A stretch of 7,294 nucleotides of DNA from Pseudomonadota bacterium (GTDB lineage: Bacteria > Pseudomonadota > Alphaproteobacteria > CACIAM-22H2). This document shows, one piece after another, positions 7,017 through 7,294 of the stretch (position 1 is the first letter of the stretch; the number at the start of each line of letters is the position of its first letter). The stretch is from NCBI GenBank assembly GCA_020161965.1, contig JAIUNH010000191.1:1-7294 (forward strand), given 5' to 3'. A model generated the notes under the pieces. The model was not told the origin of the DNA. It was given only the letters and a program-made list of their open reading frames with translations, and did not search any database. A program made the translations under genes and the position numbers.

Positions 7017-7030
7017 AGATCGATGATCAA
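7001..7030 (-). promoter_or_regulatory. Tentative sigma-70 promoter of the dehydratase operon
   Basis: On the minus strand, TTGATC (7030-7025) and TAACAT (7006-7001) are each 4/6 matches to the -35 and -10 consensus, 18 bp apart. The -10 would lie within the proposed operator, which fits repression. Both boxes are weak and other pairs are possible, so this is a suggestion only. Confidence 0.3.
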
Positions 7031-7053
7031 CAAGCCTGCACGCCACTAGCGCT

Positions 7054-7082
7054 GGTTGGGGGTGGCATGCCGCACCCCCACC
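7054..7082. repeat. GC-rich hairpin upstream of the operon promoter
   Basis: GGGGGTG (7058-7064) pairs with CACCCCC (7073-7079). Past a bulged T, GGT (7054-7056) pairs with ACC (7080-7082). The 8-nt loop contains the palindrome GCATGC. It sits about 24 bp beyond the tentative -35 of the dehydratase promoter. There is no T tract on either side; its role is unknown. Confidence 0.5.
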
Positions 7083-7122
7083 GCTCGCGTCCGGACGAAA
7101 TATTCACACGATTGCAATGATT

Positions 7123-7162
7123 TGGGCATGGCGGGGCTTGCGCTTTGCCCCCGCCATACCCA
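7123..7162. repeat. Strong imperfect hairpin in the intergenic region
   Basis: ATGGCGGGG (7128-7136) and CCCCGCCAT (7149-7157) form a perfect 9-bp stem around a 12-nt loop. Beyond one C/A mismatch, TGGG (7123-7126) pairs with CCCA (7159-7162), giving 13 pairs in all. Neither strand has a T tract after it, so it is not a classic terminator. It could be part of a longer structured transcript or a transcript-end stabiliser. Confidence 0.55.
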
Positions 7163-7168
7163 TTATAT

Positions 7169-7247
7169 GTACATCCACCGACCACGGTGGATCGGCCGAC
7201 TGCGGATGTACCAGCGGCAAGACGGCTCCCTCGCGGGGGCCGTTTTT
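7169..7247 (+). ncRNA. Candidate small structured RNA ending in the plus-strand terminator
   Basis: The stretch before the terminator is dense in inverted repeats: GTACATCC (7169-7176) with GGATGTAC (7204-7211), and ATCCACCG (7173-7180) with CGGTGGAT (7185-7192, loop ACCA). These share 7173-7176, so they cannot both form fully. A TATATG at 7164-7169 could be a -10 box, but no good -35 is found at a normal distance, so the start is open. No known RNA family is recognised and the sequence does not code plausibly. Alternatives are DNA operator sites or a processed leader. Confidence 0.3.
7222..7247 (+). terminator. Strong plus-strand intrinsic terminator
   Basis: ACGGCTCCC (7222-7230) pairs with GGGGGCCGT (7235-7243) over 9 bp, counting one G-U pair in plus-strand RNA. 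The loop is TCGC, and T7243-T7247 follow, then another T-rich stretch. Read on the minus strand, the G-U pair becomes an A-C mismatch and no T tract follows, so the element is directed to plus-strand transcription. It may still help to end the minus-strand gene whose stop is 9 nt away. No protein gene that would use it is seen on the plus strand. Confidence 0.75.
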
Positions 7248-7251
7248 CGTT

Positions 7252-7294
7252 TCAGCCCTTGCCGACGACGGTGATGCCGGCGGGCGTCGCCATC
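7252..7294 (-). CDS. C-terminal fragment of a further minus-strand gene (product unknown)
   Basis: Read on the minus strand, the right edge gives an open frame of 13 codons ending in TGA (7254-7252): MATPAGITVVGKG. Every sense codon ends in G or C except the Met, as in the confirmed genes here, and a strong hairpin begins 9 nt past the stop, a usual place for the end of a transcription unit. The visible Met need not be the start; the gene would continue to the right. The fragment is too short to name, and the call rests on codon use and the neighbouring hairpin only. If it is real, its own transcript ends before the dehydratase operon promoter. Confidence 0.4.
   Translation of the reverse strand, partial: MATPAGITVVGKG

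Noticed and set aside
5653..7026. Plus-strand open frame (457 codons) across the dehydratase
   Set aside because: Antisense to a gene with intact active-site residues, Arg/His-rich, no recognisable domain.
7171..7214. tRNA-like end (ACATCC ... GGATGTACCA)
   Set aside because: Acceptor-like pairing and an ACCA are present, but the unit is about 40 nt with no T-loop or anticodon arm, so it is not a tRNA.
7056..7274. 72-codon plus-strand open frame at the right edge
   Set aside because: Needs a TTG start, runs through the hairpins and the intrinsic terminator, and has unbiased codon use with no similarity recognised.

Overview
The window is GC-rich (clearly above 60 %, with strong G/C preference at third codon positions). 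It carries a methylsuccinyl-CoA dehydrogenase gene, an enzyme of the ethylmalonyl-CoA pathway of acetate assimilation. Together these suggest an alphaproteobacterium that uses that pathway instead of the glyoxylate shunt. The genus cannot be read from the sequence. There are no insertion sequences, CRISPR arrays, tRNA or rRNA genes.

Layout. On the left, two plus-strand genes: the 3' part of a gene with a weak likeness to NicX/aminopeptidase-T-type metalloenzymes (2-787), then a two-transmembrane sensor-like protein with no recognisable output domain (829-2058). They face a four-gene minus-strand block, transcribed from right to left: an enolase-superfamily sugar-acid dehydratase (6963-5785), a LacI/GntR-type repressor (5780-4764), a tartrate/D-malate-type decarboxylating dehydrogenase (4745-3669) and methylsuccinyl-CoA dehydrogenase, mcd (3669-2059). 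The junctions are very tight: 4 nt, 18 nt and a 1-nt TAGTG overlap. This points to one operon. It ends stop-against-stop with the sensor-like gene, and a hairpin with an A/T-rich tail lies in the last codons of mcd.

The operon leader (6964-7251) holds a near-perfect 16-bp palindrome at 7001-7016 that resembles the GntR/gluconate-type LacI-family operator, so the second gene probably autoregulates the operon. Further right is a cluster of strong inverted repeats and a well-formed plus-strand intrinsic terminator (7222-7247) with no credible protein gene in front of it. A small structured RNA is one explanation. The last 43 bases look like the C-terminal end of another minus-strand gene.

How the genes may work together (inference): the dehydratase would turn an aldonic acid into a 2-keto-3-deoxy acid. 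The beta-decarboxylating dehydrogenase would oxidise a 2-hydroxy di-acid such as D-malate or tartrate. The repressor would respond to the sugar acid or a product. Mcd is a CoA-ester enzyme of C2 assimilation, so its place at the end of this operon is the most unexpected point of the window.
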